A DNA stretch of 64,000 nucleotides, from assembly GCF_009755275.1 (NCBI RefSeq), contig NZ_WQLA01000003.1, forward strand, positions 558,001 through 622,000, given 5' to 3'. The stretch comes from Mucilaginibacter aquatilis. Its GTDB lineage: Bacteria; Bacteroidota; Bacteroidia; Sphingobacteriales; Sphingobacteriaceae. The notes beneath the pieces were generated by a model, which ran no database searches, was not told the DNA's origin, and worked only from the letters and a program-made list of their open reading frames with translations. Below, in pieces: positions 17,908 through 26,511 of this stretch (positions are counted from its first letter, which is position 1; every line of letters starts with the position of its first letter). A program made the translations under genes and the position numbers.

Positions 17908-20347
17908 ACAAGTTTTCCCGATCTATAAGGTGGAGCACAACACCCTGCTTTCCACGCAGGGCGAAATGACCATTGCTTTCGAGGTGACACTGCCTGAATT
18001 GTTCACCCTCTCCAATGAGGAGTACCTGGCTTTTCACCAGACCTGGGTCAAGGCCATCAAATTGCTGCCGACCAACAGTATCCTGCACAAGCAAGACTGG
18101 TTCGTTTCTTCAGCCCACGAGGGAACATTCACCGAGCAGACCTTTTTGAGCCATGCCAGTGAACGGTTCTTTCATGAACGTCCGTATCTGGCGCATCACT
18201 GCCTGATCATGCTGACCAAACGACCGGAAAACTTCAAGGTTGTGGACAGTGCTGCCAGCAGTTTGCTGCGCAAGCACCTCGTGCCGAAAGAGGCTACCGA
18301 CCAGGAACTGTTCCGTGACTTCGCGGATCGGGCCGGTCAATTCAAACGTTTACTGGAGGACAGCGGTCTGGTCAAATTACGCCGTCTTGCTGACGAAGAC
18401 CTGGCCGGAACACTGGTGACGCCCGGCATCCTGGAACGGTATTGCTTCCTTTTGGACCGCAAAGAGGAACCGGTTTTAAAGGATATTCATTTCAAGGATG
18501 CTATGCGTATCGGTGATAATTACTGTCAGTTATATACGCTGGCTGATGCGGAACACCTGCCGGCCCTGTGCGGTCCCCGGATCACCTACGAACCCTACAG
18601 TACGGACAAAACGAAGTTCAGTACCGGTTTTGCAAGCCCGCTCGGGGCATTATTGAACTGCAATCATATCTATAATCAGTACCTGTTCCTGGAGGATACC
18701 GGCAAGACGATCAAAAAGCTTGAAGCAAAAAAACTGCGGCTGCAATCCCTGTCGGCCTATTCCCGCGAAAATGCGATCGGCCGCGACGCTACCCAGGATT
18801 TCTTAAATGAGGCGATCAGCGAACAGCGCCTGCCGGTAAAAGCGCACTTTAATGTCCTGGCCTGGACGGCAGATAAAGACGAATTGAAGGATGTAAAGAA
18901 TAAGGTCAGTTCTGCTTTAGCTCAACTGGATGCCCAGCCGAAACAGGAGACCGATGGCGCGCCGCAGATCTGGTGGGCAGGACTTCCCGGGAATGCGGGT
19001 AATTTTCCGATGAACGACACCTTTGACACGTTCGCGGAACAAGCCTGCTGCTTTTTTAACCTGGAGACCAATTACCAAAGCAGCCTTTCGCCTTGCGGAC
19101 TTCGGCTTGGCGACCGGCTCAGCGGTAAGCCGTTGCATGTCGATCTCAGCGATGAACCTATGAAGAATGGCGTTATTACCAACCGGAATAAATTTATCCT
19201 GGGGCCGTCCGGTTCCGGAAAATCCTTCTTTACAAATCATTTGCTGCGCAGCTATTACGAGCAAGGCGCACATATCGTGCTCGTTGATGTCGGCCACAGT
19301 TATGAAGGCCTGTGTACGTTCGTTGGGGGTTATTACTTTACCTATGCCGAGAACAATCCGATCAGCTTCAATCCCTTTTACGTGGGTGCCGGTGATACAC
19401 TGGATACGGAGAAAAGGGAAAGCATCAAAGCCATGATCCTTGCGCTCTGGAAAAAAGAGGACGAAGGTGTACTGCGTTCCGAATACATCGCGATCTCTGA
19501 TGCGCTGTTCCATTATTATGAAAGCCAGCCAGAGTTTGCCTGTTTCAATACCTTTTATGAATTCCTGAAAGGACCTTTCTATGATAACATGAAACAAAGT
19601 AAGGTGAAGGACCAGCACTTTGACATCGATAATCTCTTGTTCGTACTGCGCCCTTACTACAAGGGCGGCGAATACGACTATCTGCTGAACGCGACCGAAA
19701 ACCTGGATCTGCTGCACCGCCGGTTCATTGTATTTGAACTGGACAATATCAAGGATCATCCGATCCTGTTCCCGGTCGTTACGCTGATCATCATGGAAAC
19801 CTTTGTGAGCAAGATGCGCAAACTACCCAAAGACGTGCGCAAAATGATCCTGATCGAGGAAGCCTGGAAAGCGATCGCCCGTGAAGGCATGGCGGAATAC
19901 ATCAAATACCTGTTCAAGACCGTGCGCAAATTCTATGGTGAGGCCTTGGTCGTTACCCAGGACATCGAGGACATCATCAGTTCGCCCGTGGTCAAGCAGG
20001 CGATCATCAACAACTCAGATTGCAAGATCCTGCTCGACCAGCGAAAATATCAGAACGACTTTCCTAAGATCCAGCAGCTATTGGGTATCACCGATAAAGA
20101 GACGGCGCTGATCATGAGCATGAACCGGGCCAATGATGAACGCTATCGCTACAAGGAAGTATTCATCAGCCTGAACGGCCAGTTATCCCGGGTATACCGT
20201 ACAGAGGTCAGCCGGGAAGAATACTGGACCTACACCACAGAATCGGCTGAAAAGGCGAAGGTTAAGGCCTACCAACAAAAATATGGCGATATCCGAAAGG
20301 CCATTGCCGTTATCGTCCAGGAAGAAAAACAAAGAAAGCAATTATGA
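17894..20347 (+). CDS. traG: Conjugation ATPase TraG (VirB4-like)
   Basis: An 817-residue VirB4-type ATPase that powers assembly of the type IV secretion channel at the inner membrane. The N-terminal half is the VirB4 family region; the Walker A motif GPSGSGKS begins at residue 437, the Walker B-like strand is MILIEEAWKAI, and ALVVTQDIEDII follows as in other TraG proteins. Length is normal for the family (about 800-840). It overlaps traF by 14 bases and the next small gene by 4 (ATGA). Confidence 0.95.
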   Translation: MKSAEQVFPIYKVEHNTLLSTQGEMTIAFEVTLPELFTLSNEEYLAFHQTWVKAIKLLPTNSILHKQDWFVSSAHEGTFTEQTFLSHASERFFHERPYLAHHCLIMLTKRPENFKVVDSAASSLLRKHLVPKEATDQELFRDFADRAGQFKRLLEDSGLVKLRRLADEDLAGTLVTPGILERYCFLLDRKEEPVLKDIHFKDAMRIGDNYCQLYTLADAEHLPALCGPRITYEPYSTDKTKFSTGFASPLGALLNCNHIYNQYLFLEDTGKTIKKLEAKKLRLQSLSAYSRENAIGRDATQDFLNEAISEQRLPVKAHFNVLAWTADKDELKDVKNKVSSALAQLDAQPKQETDGAPQIWWAGLPGNAGNFPMNDTFDTFAEQACCFFNLETNYQSSLSPCGLRLGDRLSGKPLHVDLSDEPMKNGVITNRNKFILGPSGSGKSFFTNHLLRSYYEQGAHIVLVDVGHSYEGLCTFVGGYYFTYAENNPISFNPFYVGAGDTLDTEKRESIKAMILALWKKEDEGVLRSEYIAISDALFHYYESQPEFACFNTFYEFLKGPFYDNMKQSKVKDQHFDIDNLLFVLRPYYKGGEYDYLLNATENLDLLHRRFIVFELDNIKDHPILFPVVTLIIMETFVSKMRKLPKDVRKMILIEEAWKAIAREGMAEYIKYLFKTVRKFYGEALVVTQDIEDIISSPVVKQAIINNSDCKILLDQRKYQNDFPKIQQLLGITDKETALIMSMNRANDERYRYKEVFISLNGQLSRVYRTEVSREEYWTYTTESAEKAKVKAYQQKYGDIRKAIAVIVQEEKQRKQL

Positions 20348-20646
20348 AAAATCTAATAGTCCTTGCGGTAGCGGCAATGTTATGTGCCGCCTGTAAAGAT
20401 AACCACGATGGAAAATATGTAACGAAAGTTAGCAGTCAATATTCCATAGCTGAAGATACGATCATTTTAAATGGAGATCTCATAATAAAACGTATCGGTT
20501 ACCATAAGATCATCAATGATTCAGTTTTGCCTAAGCATTTCTCGATCAAAAGCTGGCATGTCGGTGACTTCGAAGCTCCGGTTATTCAGTTTGGCAGCAG
20601 ACAAATCACTATTAATGGAACCATTTATAAAAAGATCGAGCCATGA
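20344..20646 (+). CDS. Small tra-operon lipoprotein
   Basis: A 100-residue protein with a lipoprotein signal (IVLAVAAMLCAAC; Cys17 as lipid site) and a beta-rich mature part. It overlaps traG and traI by 4 bases each (ATGA), so it is translated as part of the operon. It sits at the TraH position, but I cannot confirm homology. Small lipoproteins of this kind sometimes protect against entry exclusion or shore up the channel; neither is shown here. Confidence 0.7.
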   Translation: MKNLIVLAVAAMLCAACKDNHDGKYVTKVSSQYSIAEDTIILNGDLIIKRIGYHKIINDSVLPKHFSIKSWHVGDFEAPVIQFGSRQITINGTIYKKIEP

Positions 20647-21311
20647 AAAAACTATTCATTTTTTGTGTGCTGATGCTCACCATATGCACCAGCCGTTCGG
20701 AAGCCCAAATCCCTGTTGTTGAAGCAGTAAAGTTGGTCGTTAAAAAAGTAATTAAAGCGATCGACCTGAAAGTTCAGCGGATGCAGAATAAGACCATTTG
20801 GCTGCAAAACGCACAAAAAACGCTGGAAAACGAACTGGCTAAATTCCGGCTGACCGAGATCTCAGACTGGTCGGAAAAACAAAAGAGACTGTACAACGAC
20901 TACTACCAGGAACTTTGGAAAGTCAAATCAACGATCGCCTATTATCAGCGTATTAAGGAGCTGACCGTAAAGCAGGTGGGAATGGTCAGCGAATACCAGC
21001 GGGCCTGGAAGCTCTTTCGTGCTGACAGACACTTCCGTCCGGAAGAGATCATCGAAATAGAACGCGTCTACCTGGGCCTGCTTGACGCCTCTGCCAGGAA
21101 CCTTGACCAGATCATGCTGGCGATCAACCCCGGCAGAACCCAGATGACCGACCAGCAACGCCTGGAAGCGATCAATGCCGCCGGGGACCGGCTTGATAAA
21201 AACTTCAGTGACCTTAAGCAATTCAACAATCAGAATATGATCCTTAGCTTCCAGCGAAGCAAAGACCAGAACGAGATACAAACCATCAGGAGGTATTATG
21301 GCTTACGTTAG
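20643..21311 (+). CDS. traI: Conjugation protein TraI (Bacteroidota type)
   Basis: A 222-residue exported, all-helical protein. A signal peptide (LFIFCVLMLTICTSRSEAQ) precedes IPVVEAVKLVVKKVIKAIDL, which matches Bacteroidota TraI proteins. It is probably periplasmic and part of the transfer channel; the exact role is not known to me. The C-terminal pattern RLEAINAAGDRL...LSFQRSKDQNEIQTIRRYYGL recurs in the two following genes, so the three are paralogues. Overlaps at both ends show tight coupling. Confidence 0.8.
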   Translation: MKKLFIFCVLMLTICTSRSEAQIPVVEAVKLVVKKVIKAIDLKVQRMQNKTIWLQNAQKTLENELAKFRLTEISDWSEKQKRLYNDYYQELWKVKSTIAYYQRIKELTVKQVGMVSEYQRAWKLFRADRHFRPEEIIEIERVYLGLLDASARNLDQIMLAINPGRTQMTDQQRLEAINAAGDRLDKNFSDLKQFNNQNMILSFQRSKDQNEIQTIRRYYGLR

Positions 21312-21927
21312 ATTGGTTTTGATCGCGCTGATGTTTAGTACCAGCGCAAAGGCACAAAACTTTTCCGAATGGTTCCGGCAAAAGAAGACTCAGAAGAAAT
21401 ACCTGTTACAGCAGATCGCTGCCCTCCAAGTTTATGGCGGCTATCTGCACAAGGGTTACCAGATCGCGCAGGGAGGTCTTGGTTCGATCGGCGGTTATAT
21501 CGGTCACGAACTGCTGTTGCATAAGGACTATTATGACCGCTTAAAAACAGCCAGTCCATCAGTCAAAAGCAATCCGCAAATAAAGCAGATCATGCGCTGG
21601 CAGCAGGATATTCTCTTTGTAACCAGGGCTATTAATAAACAAGGTGGGCTTAATGAATCCGAAGCGACCTATGCTGCCCAAGTCACTGAAAAACTGCTTA
21701 ATGACTGCGATGCGCAACTGCACGATCTGGAAACGGTCCTGGCGGCCAATAAAGTGGCCATGAATGATGAGGAACGTTTACGGCAGACGGGAAAGATCTA
21801 TGAAGCGATGGAAAGCAACTTCCGGTTTGTCACAAGCTTTCAGGCTCAGCTGGGTTGGTATGCCTATAGCAAGAATAAGGAACAATTGGACGTCAAACGA
21901 TTAAGGAAACTGTATGAAAACCATTAG
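21298..21927 (+). CDS. TraI-like paralogue (second of three)
   Basis: A 209-residue exported helical protein (signal LVLIALMFSTSAKAQ). The region GYLHKGYQIAQGGLGSIGGYIGHELLLHKDYYDRL and the tail DEERLRQTGKIYEAME...LDVKRLRKLYE parallel those of the next gene. It is part of the tra operon and overlaps both neighbours by 14 bases. This copy lacks the clear LSxQRSKD motif of the other two, so it is the most diverged. Confidence 0.75.
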   Translation: MAYVRLVLIALMFSTSAKAQNFSEWFRQKKTQKKYLLQQIAALQVYGGYLHKGYQIAQGGLGSIGGYIGHELLLHKDYYDRLKTASPSVKSNPQIKQIMRWQQDILFVTRAINKQGGLNESEATYAAQVTEKLLNDCDAQLHDLETVLAANKVAMNDEERLRQTGKIYEAMESNFRFVTSFQAQLGWYAYSKNKEQLDVKRLRKLYENH

Positions 21928-22537
21928 CATTATCGTGGCTTTGTTCGTGATAACGGTCAAAGCACAGGCACAAAGTGATGAGCTGCAACAATTGCTGCTC
22001 AACCTCGAAAAACTGACCCAGTTCAAAGCGATCCTGTCGGATATGAAAAAGGGATATCAGATCTATCAACACGGCTATGGTACCATATCCAATCTATCAA
22101 AAGGCAACTTTGACCTGCACAATATCTACCTGAGCGGGCTGATGGCAGTTAGCCCGGAGATCCGTAACAATCCACGTATCAGCGAGATCATCGGTCAACA
22201 ATATGACCTGGTCAGGGAATACAAGCGCTACCAGGCACTCTTCCGGCAAAGCGGGTCGTTCAGCGGCAATGAACTTAGCTACATCAATAATGTATTCAAC
22301 CAATTGATCCGGCAAAGCGATGAAAATGTAAATGACCTGGCTAACGTTACGACCGCCAACCGGCTGCGGATGTCTGATGACGACCGGCTGCGGGCGATCG
22401 ACCGGATCTATCAAAGCAGCACCGATCAGCTTCAATTCCTGCGTTATTTCAACCGGAAAGCTGTGCTGCTCAGCTTACAGCGCAGCAAAGACATCACTGA
22501 CACGCGAACCCTGAAACGTCTCTACGGCATCAAATAA
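21914..22537 (+). CDS. TraI-like paralogue (third of three; annotated in databases as TerB-like)
   Basis: A 207-residue exported helical protein (signal ISIIVALFVITVKAQAQ). LLLNLEKLTQFKAILSDMKKGYQIYQHGYGTISNLSKGNFDLHN is typical of ICE proteins that are often labelled TerB-family; I see no tellurite link. The tail DDDRLRAIDRIYQ...LLSLQRSKDITDTRTLKRLYGIK matches traI. Likely a periplasmic channel component. Confidence 0.75.
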   Translation: MKTISIIVALFVITVKAQAQSDELQQLLLNLEKLTQFKAILSDMKKGYQIYQHGYGTISNLSKGNFDLHNIYLSGLMAVSPEIRNNPRISEIIGQQYDLVREYKRYQALFRQSGSFSGNELSYINNVFNQLIRQSDENVNDLANVTTANRLRMSDDDRLRAIDRIYQSSTDQLQFLRYFNRKAVLLSLQRSKDITDTRTLKRLYGIK

Positions 22538-22545
22538 ATAACAGT

Positions 22546-23748
22546 ATGAAAAAGCTATTTACATGCGTCTTTTTGACGCTGACAGGAATACTCATCCCTA
22601 TACTTTCGCGGGCAGACGGTTTAGCGAATGATATACAAGGCTTACAAGGCGTGCTTAACAACGTCTACAACGAGATGCTCCCGATGTGCAGTCAACTGAT
22701 CGGTGTTGCCCGAGGCATCGCCGGATTCGGAGCATTATGGTACATCGCCGCCCGGGTCTACCGACACCTTGCCAGTGCTGAAGCCATCGATTTTTACCCG
22801 CTCATGCGGCCATTTGGTATTGGCCTCGCCATCCTGCTGTTTCCGACCGTTACCGCTGTGATCAACGGCATTATGAACCCAACGGTCAAAGCTACCGGCG
22901 GAATGGTCAAGAATTCTGATGCAGCCATCGCCAAATTGCTGGAGCAGAAAGAAAATGCGATCAAGCAAACCAAAACCTGGCAAATCTATGTGGGTGATGA
23001 CGGAGAAGGAAATAGAGAAGAATGGTATAAATACACCCATCCAACTGATCCTAAAGGTAAGGATGATAAGCTGTTGACAGGGCTTGGCAACGATGTCAAG
23101 TTCGCCATGGACAAGGCCAGTTATAAATTTCGAAACAGCGTTAAACAATGGATGTCCGAAGTTCTGCAGGTGGTCTACGAAGCCGCGGCACTTTGTATCA
23201 ATACTATCCGGACCTTTTATCTGGTGGTGTTAGCGATACTCGGACCGCTGGTCTTTGGCCTGAGCATTTATGACGGGTTTCAGCATACGCTCACGACCTG
23301 GCTGGCGAAGTACCTCAACGTGTTCCTGTGGTTACCGGTGGCCAACATTTTTGGTGCGATCATCGGCAAGGTGCAGGAAAATATGCTCAAACTGGATATA
23401 CAACAGGTTCAGGGTGCAGGCGATACGTTTTTCTCAGGCACCGATACGGCCTACCTCATTTTCCTGCTGATCGGGATCGTCGGTTATTTCACCGTCCCTG
23501 CGGTAGCCGGCTATATCATCAATCCCGGCGGCGGCAATGGCCTACTCAATAAGGTCACCAATCTGACGTCGATCAGCCTGAGTTCGGTCCGGTCTTCGTC
23601 CTATGCCGCTGGTATGGCAGTGGGAGAACGAATGGGTAACGGCGCTCAGAATATCGTCAATGCTCCGGGCCACATCGCCGACGGCTACCGGTCCGGCGGC
23701 AGCGACACGGTACAATCAGAAAAATTAAACGGAAACCCTAAAAAATAA
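22546..23748 (+). CDS. traJ: Conjugation protein TraJ (VirB6-like)
   Basis: A 400-residue polytopic membrane protein with an N-terminal signal segment (LFTCVFLTLTGILIPILSRA). Membrane segments include QLIGVARGIAGFGALWYIAARVY, PFGIGLAILLFPTVTAVI, TFYLVVLAILGPLVFGLSIY and YLIFLLIGIVGYFTVPAVAGYII. TraJ is the multi-span inner-membrane channel part of Bacteroidota ICEs. It starts 8 bases after the third TraI-like gene. Confidence 0.9.
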   Translation: MKKLFTCVFLTLTGILIPILSRADGLANDIQGLQGVLNNVYNEMLPMCSQLIGVARGIAGFGALWYIAARVYRHLASAEAIDFYPLMRPFGIGLAILLFPTVTAVINGIMNPTVKATGGMVKNSDAAIAKLLEQKENAIKQTKTWQIYVGDDGEGNREEWYKYTHPTDPKGKDDKLLTGLGNDVKFAMDKASYKFRNSVKQWMSEVLQVVYEAAALCINTIRTFYLVVLAILGPLVFGLSIYDGFQHTLTTWLAKYLNVFLWLPVANIFGAIIGKVQENMLKLDIQQVQGAGDTFFSGTDTAYLIFLLIGIVGYFTVPAVAGYIINPGGGNGLLNKVTNLTSISLSSVRSSSYAAGMAVGERMGNGAQNIVNAPGHIADGYRSGGSDTVQSEKLNGNPKK

Positions 23749-23752
23749 GATC

Positions 23753-24370
23753 ATGTTCACCCATCTCAAAAATATCGAAACTGCATTTCAGCAGAATAAA
23801 AAGATCGTTGCCCTGGTGATTTTGACAAGTGCATTCATCTCCATAGCTGCCATCTATTTTTCCTTCGCAGCCTATCAAAATGCATCCGCGCACATTTACG
23901 TCCTGGCCAATGGTAAAGCGCTGGAAGCGATCGCTGCCGATCGAAAGGACAATATCCCGGTAGAGGCCCGTGATCACATCAAAATGTTTCATCATTATTT
24001 TTTCACGCTGGACCCGGATGAAAAGGTGATCAACGGGAACATCAGCAAGGCGCTTTACCTGGCGGATGAAAGTGCCCGCAACCAATACAATGACCTGAAA
24101 GAAAAGAGTTATTACAACAATCTGATCTCCGGCAACATCAGCCAGCAGATCGCGGTCGACAGTGTCCAACTCGACATGAATGAGTATCCCTATTATTTCA
24201 AATGTTTCGCTACGGAAAAGCTGATCCGGGCTACGTCAACGATCCACAAACGACTGATCACACAAGGTTATCTGCGCAATGTGAGCCGATCCGATAACAA
24301 CGCCCACGGCTTTCTGATCGAGCGCTGGGAAACGATCTCCAACCGGGACACCACGCTAACCAGGCCATGA
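23753..24370 (+). CDS. traK: Conjugation protein TraK (VirB8-like)
   Basis: A 205-residue inner-membrane protein: short cytoplasmic N-terminus (MFTHLKNIETAFQQNKK), one membrane span (IVALVILTSAFISIAAIYFSF) and a periplasmic domain with ARDHIKMFHHYFFTLDPDE, a pattern conserved in TraK. It serves as an assembly scaffold. It starts 4 bases after traJ and overlaps traL by 4. Confidence 0.92.
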   Translation: MFTHLKNIETAFQQNKKIVALVILTSAFISIAAIYFSFAAYQNASAHIYVLANGKALEAIAADRKDNIPVEARDHIKMFHHYFFTLDPDEKVINGNISKALYLADESARNQYNDLKEKSYYNNLISGNISQQIAVDSVQLDMNEYPYYFKCFATEKLIRATSTIHKRLITQGYLRNVSRSDNNAHGFLIERWETISNRDTTLTRP

Positions 24371-24588
24371 TGAAAGCATTGATCGGCCGTTTCAGCCGCT
24401 GGTACAATGGGTTGCACCAGAACAAGCAGTTTTCTCTGCTCATCGGCTTTTGTGTGTTGTTCCTTCTGATTATTTGGCTAAGTATCACTTATATCCGCTT
24501 CGATACCCGGGTTTACCAAAGCGACATCCCTGCACACATTGGCCAGTCTTCCGGCAAAGTAACAGATCCATCCACTCTAAATAAATAA
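24367..24588 (+). CDS. traL: Conjugation protein TraL-like (small membrane protein)
   Basis: A 73-residue protein with one membrane span (FSLLIGFCVLFLLIIWLSITY) flanked by an N-terminal basic/aromatic part (RFSRWYNGLHQNKQ) and a short polar tail. Its position between traK and traM and its size fit TraL. The two ATG codons at 24367 and 24370 are equally possible starts. Confidence 0.75.
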   Translation: MMKALIGRFSRWYNGLHQNKQFSLLIGFCVLFLLIIWLSITYIRFDTRVYQSDIPAHIGQSSGKVTDPSTLNK

Positions 24589-24592
24589 GCAT

Positions 24593-25597
24593 ATGGAAAA
24601 GCAACGCAAATTTTTACTGGTGTTACCATTACTGGTGATCCCGTTTTTAACGATGGCCTTCTGGGCACTCGGGGGCGGCAAAACAGCCCGTCAGGAGATC
24701 GTTTATACTAAAGGTCTTGATACCGATCTGCCGCAGGCTCAATTCAAAGATCAGGACCAGGCTAACAACAAACTGGCCATTTATCAGGCCGCTCAGCGTG
24801 ACTCAACGCAGGACGGCGTCAGCCCGGCATTTCTTAAATCATTGGGCATCACGGATCCCGCAGCTACACCAGATGATCCGGCGCAGAAGATCCAGGAAAA
24901 GCTGGCGAAGTTGAACCAGCAGTTGAGCCAACCAGAAACCGCCAGGCAGGCTGCAGCTGACTATCCGGAAGAGGAACCGCAACAGGTCAAAAATCTTAAA
25001 AAGATGATGCGCCGTGCCCACGCTGATAATGCGGCTGATCCCGAAATGCAGCAACTCAGCCAAATGCTCGACAAGATCCAGGCCATCCAAAACCCAAGTG
25101 CTACTGTCACAAAGCCAAAAGTTACGGAAGCAGCTAAGCCATTCCGGGCCATTACGGCTATCATTGATGGTAAACAAAAAGTGGCCGATGGTGCAACGGT
25201 CAAACTTAAGCTGACCGATACGGTCACGATCAAGAAACAACTGCTCAACAAAGGACAATTGCTGTATGGTTCCTGCCAGATCACCAATCAAAGGCTGCTG
25301 CTAACCATACAAAATATCCGGTTGGATAAGCAGATCATCCCGGTCAACCTGACCGTATTCAGCCTCGACGGTATGCCAGGCATTCCGGCACCTGAAGCAG
25401 AACTTAGTGGTGTCACCGGCAGTAATGCCGATCAGGCCTTGCAGAGTATGCAGATCCTGAGCATGGATCAATCGATCGGCGCTCAAGCGGCAGCCGGCGG
25501 CATCAACGCCGCAAAGGACCTTTTCAGTAAAAAAGTAAAGAAAATTAAAGTCAAACTGCAGAACGAATATCCCGTGCTGCTGAAGATCAATCGTTAA
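24593..25597 (+). CDS. traM: Conjugation protein TraM (VirB10-like)
   Basis: A 334-residue protein with one N-terminal membrane span (LLVLPLLVIPFLTMAFWAL), a variable acidic/helical periplasmic linker, and a conserved C-terminal domain (about 185-334) with RAITAIIDGKQKVADGATVKLKLTD and LYGSCQITNQRLLLTI, the TraM family core. It links inner and outer membrane parts of the channel. In related elements traN follows directly; here a different gene follows. Confidence 0.92.
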   Translation: MEKQRKFLLVLPLLVIPFLTMAFWALGGGKTARQEIVYTKGLDTDLPQAQFKDQDQANNKLAIYQAAQRDSTQDGVSPAFLKSLGITDPAATPDDPAQKIQEKLAKLNQQLSQPETARQAAADYPEEEPQQVKNLKKMMRRAHADNAADPEMQQLSQMLDKIQAIQNPSATVTKPKVTEAAKPFRAITAIIDGKQKVADGATVKLKLTDTVTIKKQLLNKGQLLYGSCQITNQRLLLTIQNIRLDKQIIPVNLTVFSLDGMPGIPAPEAELSGVTGSNADQALQSMQILSMDQSIGAQAAAGGINAAKDLFSKKVKKIKVKLQNEYPVLLKINR

Positions 25598-25603
25598 TTA
25601 AAA

Positions 25604-26371
25604 TTGAATGTTATGAACACACAAAATTTGAGCTATCTGCAAAAACAGCTGCTGAACCTGGGCTTCGGCGAGGGCATGAATGCTGAACTTGAGAAACAGA
25701 TCAAAGGTAAACCAGAAGGCTTCACGTTAAACGCTACGCTGGAATACAACAAACAGCCCGTCGACTACGCCTTACATTTTAAAGCCGGTGATAAGGAGGA
25801 AATGTACTTCTTCAATAAGTATGACGCATCACTGAAGGATAAAGACATGCAGCAAACGTTCTATATCAACAGAGGCGGCGCCATTACGGCCAAGGAGGCT
25901 TTTAACCTCATGGAAGGCCGGGCGGTATACAAACAACTGGAAAATCTTGAACAGCAAAAGTATAATGCCTGGATCGTGCTGGACAAAGAAAGCAAGACCG
26001 ATAACGGTAATTTTAAGTTAAGACCGTTCACCGATGGCTGGAACTATAAACCGGAGCGCGCGGTAGATAAATTGGATATCGTCGGCATTGACGACCCAGG
26101 TGCCCGTGAAAAACTGATGCGGTCACTAGAGAAGGGCAACCGTCATCAGGTCACAGCAATGAAGGATGGCAAAGAGGTGAAGCTATTTCTGGAAGCCAAC
26201 CCAGCTGAACACCGGGTCAACCTGACGAACTGGAAGGGTGAAGCTCAGCAGCTGGAACATTACAAAAAGCCTGAACTGAAAGCGGAAACTAAAAAGGACC
26301 AGAAGCAAGCGCAGACCCAGGAGGCTGCGCCTGTAAAAAAGCAGCGCAAGGGCGCTAGACAAAGCGTATAA
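25604..26371 (+). CDS. Conserved ICE protein (DUF3945-like), last gene of tra operon
   Basis: About 255 residues; ATG 25604 and 25613 are both possible, 25613 (MNTQNLSYLQKQLLNLGFGEGMNAEL) being the likelier start. The sequence resembles proteins encoded on many Bacteroidota ICEs (FGEGMNAELEKQIK, YALHFK...MYFFNKYDASL, KEAFNLMEGRAVYK, YNAWI). The basic C-terminal tail (PVKKQRKGARQ) may bind DNA. No signal peptide, so cytoplasmic. Function unknown. It holds the position where traN is expected. Confidence 0.7.
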   Translation: MNVMNTQNLSYLQKQLLNLGFGEGMNAELEKQIKGKPEGFTLNATLEYNKQPVDYALHFKAGDKEEMYFFNKYDASLKDKDMQQTFYINRGGAITAKEAFNLMEGRAVYKQLENLEQQKYNAWIVLDKESKTDNGNFKLRPFTDGWNYKPERAVDKLDIVGIDDPGAREKLMRSLEKGNRHQVTAMKDGKEVKLFLEANPAEHRVNLTNWKGEAQQLEHYKKPELKAETKKDQKQAQTQEAAPVKKQRKGARQSV

Positions 26372-26395
26372 AAATAAATCATTATACTTGCGGTC

Positions 26396-26416
26396 TAAGC
26401 CGGTCTTGCCGGCTTA
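26396..26416. repeat. Small inverted repeat after the tra operon
   Basis: TAAGCCGG/CCGGCTTA with a 5-base loop. It has no T run and lies 21 bases before the operon terminator; it may stabilise the transcript end. Confidence 0.5.
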
Positions 26417-26436
26417 TTGTGATAAGGTTTAGGTTG

Positions 26437-26474
26437 AAAGTCCCCGGCAGCGAGTGTTTGGGGACTTTTGTTTT
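26437..26474 (+). terminator. Rho-independent terminator of the tra operon
   Basis: Stem AAAGTCCCC/GGGGACTTT with a 14-base loop, followed by TTGTTTT. It ends the operon that began at 16776 and stands between it and the minus-strand SDR gene. Confidence 0.75.
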
Positions 26475-26511
26475 AATGACCGATGCAAATTCTAACCATA
26501 CTCCAGCCGAT

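Noticed and set aside
18917..19759. 280-codon open frame antisense to traG
   Set aside because: Shadow of traG coding sequence; product lacks family motifs while traG is complete.
21914..22537. Tellurite resistance (TerB) function for the third TraI-like gene
   Set aside because: The name comes from weak database matches in related ICEs; position and paralogy point to conjugation.
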